64,000 nt of DNA from JBGQOG01 sp052113705. GTDB lineage: Bacteria > Pseudomonadota > Alphaproteobacteria > Rhodobacterales > Rhodobacteraceae. Below the pieces are notes generated by a model. That model was not told the DNA's origin. It was given only the letters and a program-made list of their open reading frames with translations, and made no database searches. The stretch lies in contig NZ_JBGQOG010000001.1 of NCBI RefSeq assembly GCF_052113705.1, forward strand, positions 124,001 to 188,000, in the 5' to 3' direction. Shown here piece after piece: positions 8,220 through 16,827 of this stretch. The position numbers and the translations under genes were made by a program. Numbering within the stretch: the stretch's first letter is position 1; every line of letters starts with the position of its first letter.

Positions 8220-10772
8220 ATGCGGATCTACCAAGGAATTATAGCTGCCTTATTGGTGGCTTTGGGGGCGGCGATGTGCGTCGGCGGAATATGGCTGGCA
8301 GCCCTTGGCGGGTCTTGGTTCTACCTGATCGGCGGCGCGGCCACATTGGTGAGCGGTGTGCTGGTGTTCACCGGGGCCCCCTTCGCCTTTGCCCTCTACG
8401 GGCTGACATTGCTCGGCACGCTGCTCTGGGCGCTGTGGGAATCCGGCGCCGATTGGTGGGCGCTGGCCCCGCGGGGTGCCGTGCCGGTGCTGTTGGGTGT
8501 TTTGCTGCTGCCCGTCCTCTATTATCGCCTGAAGGCGCAGCCGCTGCCGGACCGGCGTTACCGGGCGGGCGCCGGGGTTCTCGGCGCCGCCATTGTCGTA
8601 TCCGGCGGCGTCGCGCTCTATGCTGCCACGCAGGATCCCCATGACATGCCGGGGCGTATCGCCGGGACCGGCGCAGTCCCCAAGGCCGAGCTGAAAACCG
8701 CGGGCGTGCCCGATGGCGACTGGCAGGCCTATGGCCGCACCACCTATGGCCGCCGCTATTCGCCCCTGACCGAGATCACCCCGGAGAATGTGGGCAACCT
8801 GCAGGTCGCCTGGACCTACAAGACCGGGCAGATCCGTGGCGCCAAAGACCCCGGCGAAACCACCTATGAGGTGACGCCGCTGGTGTTTGACGACACGATG
8901 TACATCTGCACCCCCTTCTCCACCGTCATTGCCCTTGACCCGGTCACCGGGGCCGAGAAATGGCGGTTTGATCCGATGCTGAAAGAGCCTGCCTTGCAGA
9001 CCACGCAGCACATGACCTGCCGCGGTGTCACCTATTTCGATGGCACCAAGGCACCGCAAACCACGGCAAGCACCCCGGCAGCCCCCGCCCCTGCAGCTTT
9101 GGCAGGCAGCGAGACCGAGGCTGACCGACTGGCCGCCAGCGCCGCCGAGGTCACCACCCAATCGGCGGGCGTGCCGCAAAACATCGTCACCGGCGCCGCG
9201 AAAGAAGGCGATCCGAACCCGGAGGTGGACCGCAAAGCCGCCACCGCCGCGGCCACCCCGCTGCCCGGCTGCGAGAAACGGCTGTTCGTGCCCACCTCGG
9301 ACGGACGTCTGATCGCGATCAGCGCCGCCTCGGGCACCATCTGCCCTGGCTTTGGCGGCGACAATGGCACCGTCAACCTCTGGGCCAATATGCCCAATGT
9401 CACGCCGGGTTCGGCCTATTCCACCTCGCCCCCGGTGGTGACCGATCACCTGATCGTCGTGGGCGGCACCGTCAACGACAATGCCGCGACCACCTCGCCC
9501 TCCGGTGTGATCCGTGCCTTTGACGTCAATACCGGCGAACTGGTCTGGAACTTTGACTCGAAGAACCCCACCGCCACCGCACCGATTGCCAATGGCGAGA
9601 CCTATTCGGAAAACGCCCCGAACAGCTGGAGCGTCTCCTCCTATGACCCCGAACTTCGGCTGATCTATGTGCCGATGGGCAACGAGTCGCCCGACCAATA
9701 TGGCGCGAACCGCAGCGCCGAGGTGGAGAAATACTCCTCTTCCGTGCTGGCGCTGGAGGCCGATACCGGCAAGGTGGCCTGGGTCTTCCAGACCGTCCAC
9801 CATGACCTGTGGGACATGGACGTTCCCGCCCAACCCGCGCTGATCGACCTGACCATCAAGGGCGAGACCATCCCGGCGCTGGTGCAGGCCACCAAACAGG
9901 GCGAGGTCTTTGTGCTCGACCGCCGCACCGGCACGCCGGTCCTGCCGGTGACCGAGGAACCCGCGCCGCAAGGCACCGTCGCGGGCGATTTCGCGTCACC
10001 GACGCAGCCGGTCTCGACCATCTCATTCAAACCCGAGCCGCTGACCGAAAGCGACATGTGGGGGGCGACGCCGATCGACCAGATGATGTGCCGCATCAGG
10101 TTCCACCAGCTGGACTATCAGGGCCGTTTCACGCCCCCGACCGAAAAGGGCTCGATCATCTATCCGGGCAATTTCGGGGCCTTCAACTGGGGCTCGGTCG
10201 CGGTGGATCCCGAACGTCAGGTGATGTTTGCGATGCCCGTCTATCTGGCCTTCACCTCGCAATTGGTGAAACGGCCCGACACGATGTCGCGCACGGTGAC
10301 CGGGGCCGATGAGCCGGTGTTCAACGAGAATTTCGGCGCGGATTACGCCTCGAAAATGGGGCCCTTCACCTCGCCACTGGGACTGCCCTGTCAGCAGCCG
10401 CCCTGGGGCTATGTGGCGGGCGTTGATCTGACCACGGGCCAGAAGATCTACCAGCATGTGAACGGCACCACCCGCGATCTGTCGCCGCTGCCGCTGGGCT
10501 TCCGCATGGGCGTGCCGGGCATCGGCGGGCCGATCATCACCGGCGGCGGCGTCGCCTTCCTCTCGGGGACGCTGGATTATTACGTCCGGGGTTATGATCT
10601 GGCCACCGGCGATGAGATCTGGCGCGCGCGTCTGCCCGCGGGCGGGCAGGCAACGCCCTCGACCTATCTTGGCCGTGACGGCAAGCAATATCTGGTGGTG
10701 GTGGCCGGGGGCCATGGTTCCACCGGGACCAAGGCGGGCGATTCCATCATCGCCTACACCCTGCCGAACTAA
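8220..10772 (+). CDS. gcd: Membrane-bound PQQ-dependent glucose dehydrogenase
   Basis: An 850-residue quinoprotein. Seen: about five N-terminal transmembrane helices (residues 1-145), then an eight-bladed periplasmic propeller starting at DWQAYGRTTYGRRYSPLTEI. PQQ-site residues are conserved: VHHDLWDMDVPAQPAL (catalytic Asp region) and ATKQGEVFVLDRRTG (catalytic Lys region). It oxidises glucose and other aldoses to lactones in the periplasm and passes electrons to ubiquinone. It is longer than the approximately 796-residue E. coli enzyme, mainly through an Ala/Pro/Thr-rich insertion at about residues 275-350, before the cysteine of PGCEKRLF. GGAGGAC is placed 7-8 nt before the ATG. No PQQ biosynthesis genes are in the window. 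A strong hairpin follows the stop. Confidence 0.96.
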   Translation: MRIYQGIIAALLVALGAAMCVGGIWLAALGGSWFYLIGGAATLVSGVLVFTGAPFAFALYGLTLLGTLLWALWESGADWWALAPRGAVPVLLGVLLLPVLYYRLKAQPLPDRRYRAGAGVLGAAIVVSGGVALYAATQDPHDMPGRIAGTGAVPKAELKTAGVPDGDWQAYGRTTYGRRYSPLTEITPENVGNLQVAWTYKTGQIRGAKDPGETTYEVTPLVFDDTMYICTPFSTVIALDPVTGAEKWRFDPMLKEPALQTTQHMTCRGVTYFDGTKAPQTTASTPAAPAPAALAGSETEADRLAASAAEVTTQSAGVPQNIVTGAAKEGDPNPEVDRKAATAAATPLPGCEKRLFVPTSDGRLIAISAASGTICPGFGGDNGTVNLWANMPNVTPGSAYSTSPPVVTDHLIVVGGTVNDNAATTSPSGVIRAFDVNTGELVWNFDSKNPTATAPIANGETYSENAPNSWSVSSYDPELRLIYVPMGNESPDQYGANRSAEVEKYSSSVLALEADTGKVAWVFQTVHHDLWDMDVPAQPALIDLTIKGETIPALVQATKQGEVFVLDRRTGTPVLPVTEEPAPQGTVAGDFASPTQPVSTISFKPEPLTESDMWGATPIDQMMCRIRFHQLDYQGRFTPPTEKGSIIYPGNFGAFNWGSVAVDPERQVMFAMPVYLAFTSQLVKRPDTMSRTVTGADEPVFNENFGADYASKMGPFTSPLGLPCQQPPWGYVAGVDLTTGQKIYQHVNGTTRDLSPLPLGFRMGVPGIGGPIITGGGVAFLSGTLDYYVRGYDLATGDEIWRARLPAGGQATPSTYLGRDGKQYLVVVAGGHGSTGTKAGDSIIAYTLPN

Positions 10773-10785
10773 GCCCAGACCAAAG

Positions 10786-10811
10786 CCGCGCCGGGGGAGC
10801 CCTCGGCGCGG
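10786..10811 (+). terminator. Hairpin downstream of gcd
   Basis: Near-perfect stem: CCGCGCCG (10786-10793) pairs with CGGCGCGG (10804-10811), and the inner GGGG/CCCT continues it, leaving a 2-nt loop. It starts 13 bp after the gcd stop. No T-run follows, so it may need Rho or act as an mRNA-stabilising end. Confidence 0.5.
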
Positions 10812-11013
10812 TGCCCGCAGATCCCCAAACAATCGCGGGGCAGATCAGCCCCGGATGGGGGATGACCCGCCATCGCGCAGAAGCGGAAGACCCAGCGGCG
10901 CCCGGCGCAGATTATGGATGATCGCCAGACCGTTGCGGGCAGTGCCCCGCTGATGGTGAGGGCAGTGCTGCCGCATGGGGAGAGCGTGGCAGGAGGTGGC
11001 CCGGGCGCCCTCA

Positions 11014-11670
11014 TCAGCCACCCTCGTCCCGCGGCTGGACAAAGCCAAGCCCCAACCGGTTCGCGTGCCAGGCCGCCTCGGCGCGGGACCCGATGCCCAG
11101 TTTGCGGTAGATAATCTTGATGTAGCCCGCCACCGTGGTCTCCGCGATGCCCATCTCGGCCGCCACCTCAACATTTCTGAGGCCGCGCGCGATCAGCCCC
11201 AACACCTGCGACTCGCGCTCCGTCAACTGCGCGTCTGCACCTGCAACAGGGCCGGTCAGGCGGAAATGCTCCATGATCCGCCGCGCCACCGAGGGGGAAA
11301 TGGCAGGCGCCCCGGTCGAAAGCTGCTCAAGCTGCCGGGCCAGAAGTGCGGGGGCATTCTCCTTGAGCAAATATCCGTCCGCCCCGGCAGACAGCGCCGC
11401 GACGATGCTCGCGTCATCGCCCATCACCGTGGTGACCACTTTGATCGCCGCCGCGTTCCCCCGGTGGATCATCCGCAAGACATCAAGGCCCGAGCCATCG
11501 GGCAGGCCCAGATCAATCAGCGCCAGATCGAACGAGCGGTCCTGCAGGGCAGCGGCTGCCCGCACGCTGTCCGCCAGAGCAATCTGCGCTTCAGGATAGC
11601 TCGTGCGGACAATCTGTGACAGCCAGCGCCGGGTTTCGGCAATATCCTCAACGATCAGAACCTGTTTCAT
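11014..11670 (-). CDS. NarL/FixJ-family response regulator
   Basis: A 218-residue regulator. Receiver domain residues 1-120 contain acidic pocket VEDI, phospho-acceptor D53 in LIDLGLPDG, a Thr in VVTTVMGDD and Lys in GYLLKENA. The C-terminal LuxR-type HTH (about 145-205) is LTERESQVLGLIARGLRNVEVAAEMGIAETTVAGYIKIIYRKLGI. The ATG overlaps the end of the histidine kinase gene by 4 bp, making an obvious two-component pair. Target genes are unknown. The divergent lipoprotein/Slam genes beyond the kinase are the nearest candidates (inference from position only). Confidence 0.93.
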   Translation of the reverse strand: MKQVLIVEDIAETRRWLSQIVRTSYPEAQIALADSVRAAAALQDRSFDLALIDLGLPDGSGLDVLRMIHRGNAAAIKVVTTVMGDDASIVAALSAGADGYLLKENAPALLARQLEQLSTGAPAISPSVARRIMEHFRLTGPVAGADAQLTERESQVLGLIARGLRNVEVAAEMGIAETTVAGYIKIIYRKLGIGSRAEAAWHANRLGLGFVQPRDEGG

Positions 11671-13832
11671 TCCGCCGCCCTCGCCTGGGACTGGCCGAAC
11701 GGCAGGCTGGCGGACATGGTGGTCCCGGCGGGCGTGCTCGTCAGATCAAAGGTGCCGCCCGCCTGCCGGACGCGCGCGGCCAGATTCCTGAACCCGTTGC
11801 CCGGGCGCACGGTGCTGTCGTCAAACCCGTGGCCCGTGTCCGCCATCGACAAGCGCATCCCCTGCCCCTGTGGCGCCGCTGACAGGGTGATCGTGACCGA
11901 CCGCGCGCCCGAATGGCGCACGATGTTGCTGGTGCCCTCGCGCAGGAATGACCGCAATGTATGCACCACCAGGGGCCGCAAGGTGACATTCGGCAGGCCT
12001 TCATCATGCCAGCGCACCGCGATATCGGCGGCCTCGAGGTGATCGACAATCTCGGCGCGCAGATCGGCAACCAGTTGGCCAAGCTGCCAGTCTTGCTGAT
12101 CGGGATTGGAGATGATCTCGCGCAGATCGGTCAGGGTTTGCCGGATCAGCAGATCCTTGCGCTCTGCCGCCCCCGTGTGCAGCGCGCTGAGCAGGAGCAC
12201 GCCGATATTGTCATGCATGTCGCGGTTGATCCGCCGCCGCTCGCTGGTGACGGCCTCCAGATAGGTTTGATGTTGCCGCAGGCTCTGGTCGATCACCGCG
12301 TTGATCGCCTTGGCCCGCGCCAGATCCGCCGAGGAGAACAGCCGCGCGCCCAGCCCCGCCCATTCCAGCCGCAGCGCCGGAAGGCCCAGAACATGCCCAA
12401 GGATCAGCGCAGCGCCGTTGTCGGCAAGGGTGGTCTGCGCGACCGGCCCCTCCAGCGGGACGATGGCCAGCGGGTTGAACAGATCAGACCACATCGCGCG
12501 GTGCAGCTCTTCCTGTGTCACCGGATCAATGGAATGGGCAATCTCGGTGACGCGGCGATAGAGATCCTCAACCGGGATCGAGCGACCACGCCCCAGCCAG
12601 CGCGCGGCCCGCTCGCGCAGCGGCAGATAGACCAACCCCACGGCCGCGAGGGCCACCCCGAAGGCGGGGGCGCGGTCCAGAGACAGGCCGTAGATCAGCG
12701 CCGCATCCAGCAGCAACAGCAGCGCCACCCCGATGCCGTAAAACAGGATGCTCAGCGACCAGGTTGCAAGGTCAAACAGACGGTAGCGCAGCACCGCCAG
12801 CGCCAAGCCAACGTAAATCAACAGGAAAAACAGAAATGCCGTGCTCTGCGCAACCAACAGCTCGCGGCCCAGAAGATTGGGGACGACGACGGTCAGCACA
12901 AAGCCGCCCGCGCCCAGCGCCACCGACAGGCCCAGCCAGCCGAGCATGGCGCGCGCGCGCGCATCCCGCCGGTTCACGATCACCTGCGCCACAATCGTCA
13001 GCAAGATGACCGCCATTTCCGCGGCGGTGGCGGTCTGCAACATGCCGGCGTGCTGCGGCCAGGCCACCAGATTCATATAGGCCGACCACAGGGCGATCAC
13101 GATGGCGGGCAGCACGACCAATGGCTTTGGCACGATCCGGCGCGGATAGATCAGGAACAGGGTGATCATCCCGACGCCAAACAGCAGGGCACCCACACTG
13201 TTGACCCGGCTGGCCACGCCAAACACCGGCAAACTCAGCGCCACCTCGCGCACGCTGTAGAGTGACGCCGCACCCGAGGCCATGGCAAGCCCGACCCCGA
13301 CCACCAGAAACATCCACGCCGCCGCATCATCGCGCCGCAAACACACGACCCAGGCGCCGATGATCATCCCGGTAAAGGCCACGAAGATCTGCACCCAGAA
13401 CTTCACCGGCAGATCCGAAAGCGGCCGTTTCGGCGCTGGGGTGACCGCGACCTGCTCTGTCACCCCTCCCTGAGCGACGGTCAATGTGACCGTCTCGCCG
13501 GACAGCACCGCAAAGAGCTGCTGCTGGCGCGCATAAAAGGCCACCAGGCGCTCCGCCGTGCCGAGCGTGTCAGGCTCTTCGATCAGATCAACCGGGGTGA
13601 CCTCCACGGCCGTGCCGGAGGCGCCCAGACGGATCAGCTGCGCGCCCTGCAGCGCGGCAGGCACAGGGCCTGCCGGATCGACCTGCGCAATCCGGATCTG
13701 ATTCCCCCGCGCATCAAGGTCAAGGCCCAGCCAGGGTTGCGCCGTCGCAAGCCAGGTCAGCCAAACGGCCAGGGCAAGATTGCACACCACGGCCGCTGAG
13801 AAGATTGCACCTGGGGCAAAATACCTGGGCAC
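11667..13832 (-). CDS. Membrane sensor histidine kinase, NarX/DesK-like (HisKA_3)
   Basis: About 721 residues. I chose the GTG at 13832 because GGGAGG lies 6-7 nt upstream; a TTG 16 codons earlier has no such site. Layout: one N-terminal transmembrane helix, an extracytoplasmic stretch of about 120 residues that reads like a PDZ-type domain (IRIAQVDPAGPVPAALQGAQLIRL), a block of about eight transmembrane helices (residues 145-380), a linker, the HisKA_3 dimerisation motif ERRRINRDMHDNIGVLLL with the phospho-accepting His, and an ATPase domain with FLREGTSNIVRHSGA and DTGHGFDD. The signal is unknown. Its partner regulator gene follows with a 4-bp overlap. Confidence 0.9.
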   Translation of the reverse strand: MPRYFAPGAIFSAAVVCNLALAVWLTWLATAQPWLGLDLDARGNQIRIAQVDPAGPVPAALQGAQLIRLGASGTAVEVTPVDLIEEPDTLGTAERLVAFYARQQQLFAVLSGETVTLTVAQGGVTEQVAVTPAPKRPLSDLPVKFWVQIFVAFTGMIIGAWVVCLRRDDAAAWMFLVVGVGLAMASGAASLYSVREVALSLPVFGVASRVNSVGALLFGVGMITLFLIYPRRIVPKPLVVLPAIVIALWSAYMNLVAWPQHAGMLQTATAAEMAVILLTIVAQVIVNRRDARARAMLGWLGLSVALGAGGFVLTVVVPNLLGRELLVAQSTAFLFFLLIYVGLALAVLRYRLFDLATWSLSILFYGIGVALLLLLDAALIYGLSLDRAPAFGVALAAVGLVYLPLRERAARWLGRGRSIPVEDLYRRVTEIAHSIDPVTQEELHRAMWSDLFNPLAIVPLEGPVAQTTLADNGAALILGHVLGLPALRLEWAGLGARLFSSADLARAKAINAVIDQSLRQHQTYLEAVTSERRRINRDMHDNIGVLLLSALHTGAAERKDLLIRQTLTDLREIISNPDQQDWQLGQLVADLRAEIVDHLEAADIAVRWHDEGLPNVTLRPLVVHTLRSFLREGTSNIVRHSGARSVTITLSAAPQGQGMRLSMADTGHGFDDSTVRPGNGFRNLAARVRQAGGTFDLTSTPAGTTMSASLPFGQSQARAAE

Positions 13833-13888
13833 CGAGCGCCTCCCGCCTGTTTCACGCCTCAGCCTAGCCAACTCACGCAATATGCCTA

Positions 13889-13936
13889 GCCCGTTTTTTC
13901 GGGCGCATCCCCCCCCTGAACAGGGGGGAGACGCCC
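13889..13936. promoter_or_regulatory. Tandem hairpins in the divergent kinase/lipoprotein gap
   Basis: The 161-bp gap between the kinase start and the lipoprotein start holds two adjacent inverted repeats: GCCCG-TTTTTT-CGGGC (13889-13904) and CCCCCCTG-AA-CAGGGGGG (13911-13928). The latter is enclosed by GGGCG/CGCCC (13901-13905 and 13932-13936). They could form a structured 5' leader of the lipoprotein mRNA or be regulator sites; the sequence does not decide. I did not find a convincing -35/-10 pair. Confidence 0.4.
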
Positions 13937-13993
13937 CCCGCGCAAAGCCCGATACGAATAGTGGTTAACAAAAACGCGATCTGGGAGAATGAA

Positions 13994-14701
13994 ATGCAAA
14001 CCAAACGTATTCTCGTCCCTCTGATGCTGGTCGGCCTGACCACCGGCCTGTCGGGGTGCCTTTCGGGCGGTGGCGGCATGGCCGGGGGCAGTGGCGGCGG
14101 TGGCAATGGCAGTGGCGATTATGAAACCGCCTTTGACGCCGCGAGCGCACGCGCGCCCACCTCGGACATGCCCACCAGCCTGTCGGGCAATTACCAGGGC
14201 CAGTTCAAGGTCGGCGTGAACAGCGGCGATGCAGAGCTGTTCGGCTCGGACATTGATCCGCAGATGGCCGAGATCATCGGTGATCTCGACATCGACGTGG
14301 CCTGGACCGAGGGCCAGTCCAGCAACCCGTTCTCGGGCACCGCCAGCAACATCGTGGCGACCGAAGCCGGGACCAGCAATTCGGTGGCCATTGACGGCAC
14401 GCTGACGGTCGACGACGCGCTGCCCGCCTCGATCTCGCGCGTGCACACCCCGGCCACGGTGATCGCCGGGCAGAACATCCCCGCCCTCGATACCGGCGCC
14501 TTCCTGTTCCACATGAGCGGCCAGCTGACCAACGGCACCAATGTCGGCGATGCGACGGTGCAGATGGGGGGCAGCTTCTTTGGTCCCGGGGGCAATGCGA
14601 TGGTCGGCGCCGTGTCCGGCGGCATCAACGACGTCAACAACCCGTCGCCGCAGATCTTTGATGCGGGCATCGGCGGCACGTTCTACGCCGTCCAGCAGTA
14701 A
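13994..14701 (+). CDS. Surface lipoprotein with a TbpB-like barrel (probable Slam/T11SS substrate)
   Basis: A 235-residue lipoprotein. The ATG at 13994 is preceded by GGGAGAATGAA and gives a lipoprotein signal, MQTKRILVPLMLVGLTTG followed by lipobox LSGC. After the acylated Cys comes a Gly/Ser-rich tether (GGGGMAGGSGGGGNGSG), then about 185 residues of beta-rich sequence ending GGSFFGPGGNAMVGAVSGG...GIGGTFYA. The FxGP...VGGxF pattern is the hallmark of the C-terminal eight-stranded barrel of transferrin-binding-protein-B-like, Slam-dependent lipoproteins (family knowledge). The Slam-like gene follows on the same strand. Inference: it is exported to the cell surface by that translocon. The ligand is unknown. 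Confidence 0.85.
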   Translation: MQTKRILVPLMLVGLTTGLSGCLSGGGGMAGGSGGGGNGSGDYETAFDAASARAPTSDMPTSLSGNYQGQFKVGVNSGDAELFGSDIDPQMAEIIGDLDIDVAWTEGQSSNPFSGTASNIVATEAGTSNSVAIDGTLTVDDALPASISRVHTPATVIAGQNIPALDTGAFLFHMSGQLTNGTNVGDATVQMGGSFFGPGGNAMVGAVSGGINDVNNPSPQIFDAGIGGTFYAVQQ

Positions 14702-14721
14702 CACCGCTCCCTGCCCCGCAC

Positions 14722-14748
14722 CAGGCGACGGCCCCCGGCTGTCGCCTG
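14722..14748 (+). terminator. Intercistronic hairpin between lipoprotein and Slam genes
   Basis: Perfect arms CAGGCGAC (14722-14729) and GTCGCCTG (14741-14748), with partial pairing inside, followed by ACTTT. It lies 21 bp after the lipoprotein stop and 35 bp before the Slam start. A leaky terminator or 3'-stabilising structure here would give more lipoprotein than translocon mRNA, as expected for cargo and machine (inference). Confidence 0.5.
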
Positions 14749-14782
14749 ACTTTGCATCACCCTGTTGAGTTCGAGGTTGAAG

Positions 14783-16057
14783 ATGTGGCGCATGATGGGC
14801 GTTCTCCTGCTCTGGCTGATCCCCCTCGCGGCCAGTGCCGCACCGCTGGATGATGCCGAGCGCGCGATCAAAGACGGCCAGCCCGCCGAAGCGCTCGCGG
14901 TTCTGGACCGCTTTCCCCCCCGCACCGACACCGAGATCCTGCGCAAGCTCTGGCTGACGGGGGTGGCCTATCAGCGCGCAGGTCAGGCGCAGGCCGCGGT
15001 TGCCCCGCTGACGCGGCTGGTCGCGCAAGTGCCGCAAAACCCGACCTTCCGGCTGGAACTGGCCAGCGCGCTGATCCGCAGCAACCAGACCGAGCGCGCG
15101 CGCTATCATCTGGAGCAGGTCAAGGGCACCGGCCTGCCCCCCGAGCTGCAAACCCGTGTTCAAACCGAACTGGACAGGCTGCAAAAGCCCAAACAATGGC
15201 AGGGCTATTTTCGCTTTGCGCTGATCCCGGAAAGCAATGCGGCCCGGCGGACCGCGGCGGAGACGGTCAATCTCGGGGCGCTGGTGTTCACCCTTGCGCC
15301 CTCGGTGCGCCAGCAGCCCGCGAACGGGGTTGAGCTGGGGTTCGGGCTGGCGGCGCTGCCGCTGGTGTCAGACCGGCTGCGCGCCCGTTTCGGCGCCGAT
15401 CTGCAGGCGCGGATTTTTGACGGCAATGCGCCCGACGACGTCATCCTGCGCGCCAACACGGCGCTGCTCAGCTATGGCAGCAACGGGCGGCTGTTGTCGG
15501 CCGAACTGTTTGCCACGCAGCGCTGGCTCGACAATGCCGTCTACTCACGCTCTGCCGGGCTGAGCCTGAGCTATGCGCGCAATCTCGGCAGCCGCACCCG
15601 GCTCTCGGTGCAGGGCCAGCATGAGGACATCCGCTACAATGCCGGCAGATATGACGTGCTGCGCGATGCCGCCAGCCTGCAGCTGGCCTATGCCGCCTCC
15701 GGGCAGCTGATGCTGCGTTTGGGCGCGCGCTTTGAGAACCGCAGCAGCCGCAATGCGCAGGCCGCGGGCCATGCCGCCGGAGTGACCGTGGGCGGTGATT
15801 ACAGCTTCGCGGGCGGATTGCGGCTTGGGTTGGATCTTTTCTATGACCGCAATGCCTTTGACGGGGTGCATCCCTTGTTTGGGGTGCAGCGCCTGGACCG
15901 CAAACTGGCGGCCACGCTGCAACTGACCAACCAAAACTGGAATTATCGCGGCTTTGCGCCGGTGCTGAAGCTTGGCGTTGAGCGGCAGAAATCTTCGATT
16001 TCGCTCAACAGCTACCGCAATCTTTCGGCCAGCATCGGCGTGACGCGGTCTTTTTGA
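14783..16057 (+). CDS. Slam-like outer-membrane lipoprotein translocon (DUF560, type XI secretion)
   Basis: 424 residues from the ATG at 14783 (AGGTTGAAG upstream; an earlier TTG is less likely). Signal peptide MWRMMGVLLLWLIPLAASA; then a TPR-like helical domain (about 20-140: DDAERAIKDGQPAEALAVL, AYQRAGQAQAAVAPLTRLV); then a beta-barrel starting QGYFRFALIPESNAARRT and ending YRGFAPVLKLGVERQKSSIS...SIGVTRSF with a C-terminal Phe. N-terminal TPRs, the f..lipesNa entry and the Y.GF.P.L......R..S.I..y..R terminus match Slam proteins (surface lipoprotein assembly modulators). Known Slams move TbpB-like lipoproteins across the outer membrane; N. meningitidis Slam1 is about 490 residues. The preceding gene is its probable cargo. 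Confidence 0.87.
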   Translation: MWRMMGVLLLWLIPLAASAAPLDDAERAIKDGQPAEALAVLDRFPPRTDTEILRKLWLTGVAYQRAGQAQAAVAPLTRLVAQVPQNPTFRLELASALIRSNQTERARYHLEQVKGTGLPPELQTRVQTELDRLQKPKQWQGYFRFALIPESNAARRTAAETVNLGALVFTLAPSVRQQPANGVELGFGLAALPLVSDRLRARFGADLQARIFDGNAPDDVILRANTALLSYGSNGRLLSAELFATQRWLDNAVYSRSAGLSLSYARNLGSRTRLSVQGQHEDIRYNAGRYDVLRDAASLQLAYAASGQLMLRLGARFENRSSRNAQAAGHAAGVTVGGDYSFAGGLRLGLDLFYDRNAFDGVHPLFGVQRLDRKLAATLQLTNQNWNYRGFAPVLKLGVERQKSSISLNSYRNLSASIGVTRSF

Positions 16058-16152
16058 CCCGACGTTTTCAGCATCGGCTCCGCGACGGGTGGGTTTCCCA
16101 TGGCTTGCGCCCGCGCCGCTGGCCCGTCAGGCCATGCCAGACGGCGGGGATA

Positions 16153-16827
16153 TTACCCCAACCGCCCGTCGCCCAGCCGCACCACCCGGTCCATCCGGCC
16201 CGCCAGCTCCATGTTATGCGTGGCGATCAGCGCCGAAAGCCCGGTTTCGCGCACCACCTCCATCAGCACCGAAAACACCTGATCCGAGGTCGCCGGGTCG
16301 AGGTTGCCCGTCGGCTCATCCGCCAGCATCAGCTTTGGCGCATTGGCGAGCGCGCGGCAAAAGGCCACCCGCTGCTGCTCGCCCCCCGACATCTCTGCCG
16401 GACGGTGCTTGAGCCGATGGGCCAGGCCGACACGGGTCAGCAAAGCCTCGGCCCGCGCGCCCGCCGCACGGGGGGAAACCCCGGCGGCCAGTTGCGGCAG
16501 CACGATGTTTTCCAGCGCCGAAAACTCGGGCAAGAGGTGGTGAAACTGATAGACAAAACCCAGATCGGCGCGGCGTGTGGCGGTGCGGCGGGCATCGTTC
16601 AGCCCGGTCACATCTTCGCCCCCGATCTCGACCCGCCCCGCATCCGGCGTGTCCAAAAGCCCCGCAATATGCAGCAAGGTGGATTTCCCGGCGCCCGAGG
16701 GGGCCACCAGCGCCACGACTTCGCCCCGGCCCACCCGCAGGTCGAGCCCGTCCAGCACGGTGATCTCGCCCGGCGTGCCGTGGTTATAACCCTTGCGGAT
16801 GCCCTCCAGGATCAGAACATCACTCAT
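16153..16827 (-). CDS. lolD: Lipoprotein-releasing ABC transporter ATP-binding protein
   Basis: A 224-residue MacB/LolD-type ATPase: Walker A APSGAGKST, Q-loop FVYQFHHLLPEFSALENI (the LolD-typical QFHHLLPEF), signature MSGGEQQRVAFCRAL, Walker B LMLADEPTGNLD and switch His IATHNME. It powers extraction of outer-membrane lipoproteins from the inner membrane for transfer to LolA. Its start overlaps the end of lolC by 8 bp. The convergent Slam gene ends 95 bp away. The order proS, DUF2937, lolC, lolD is the usual Rhodobacterales neighbourhood, here with one gene inserted. Confidence 0.95.
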   Translation of the reverse strand: MSDVLILEGIRKGYNHGTPGEITVLDGLDLRVGRGEVVALVAPSGAGKSTLLHIAGLLDTPDAGRVEIGGEDVTGLNDARRTATRRADLGFVYQFHHLLPEFSALENIVLPQLAAGVSPRAAGARAEALLTRVGLAHRLKHRPAEMSGGEQQRVAFCRALANAPKLMLADEPTGNLDPATSDQVFSVLMEVVRETGLSALIATHNMELAGRMDRVVRLGDGRLG

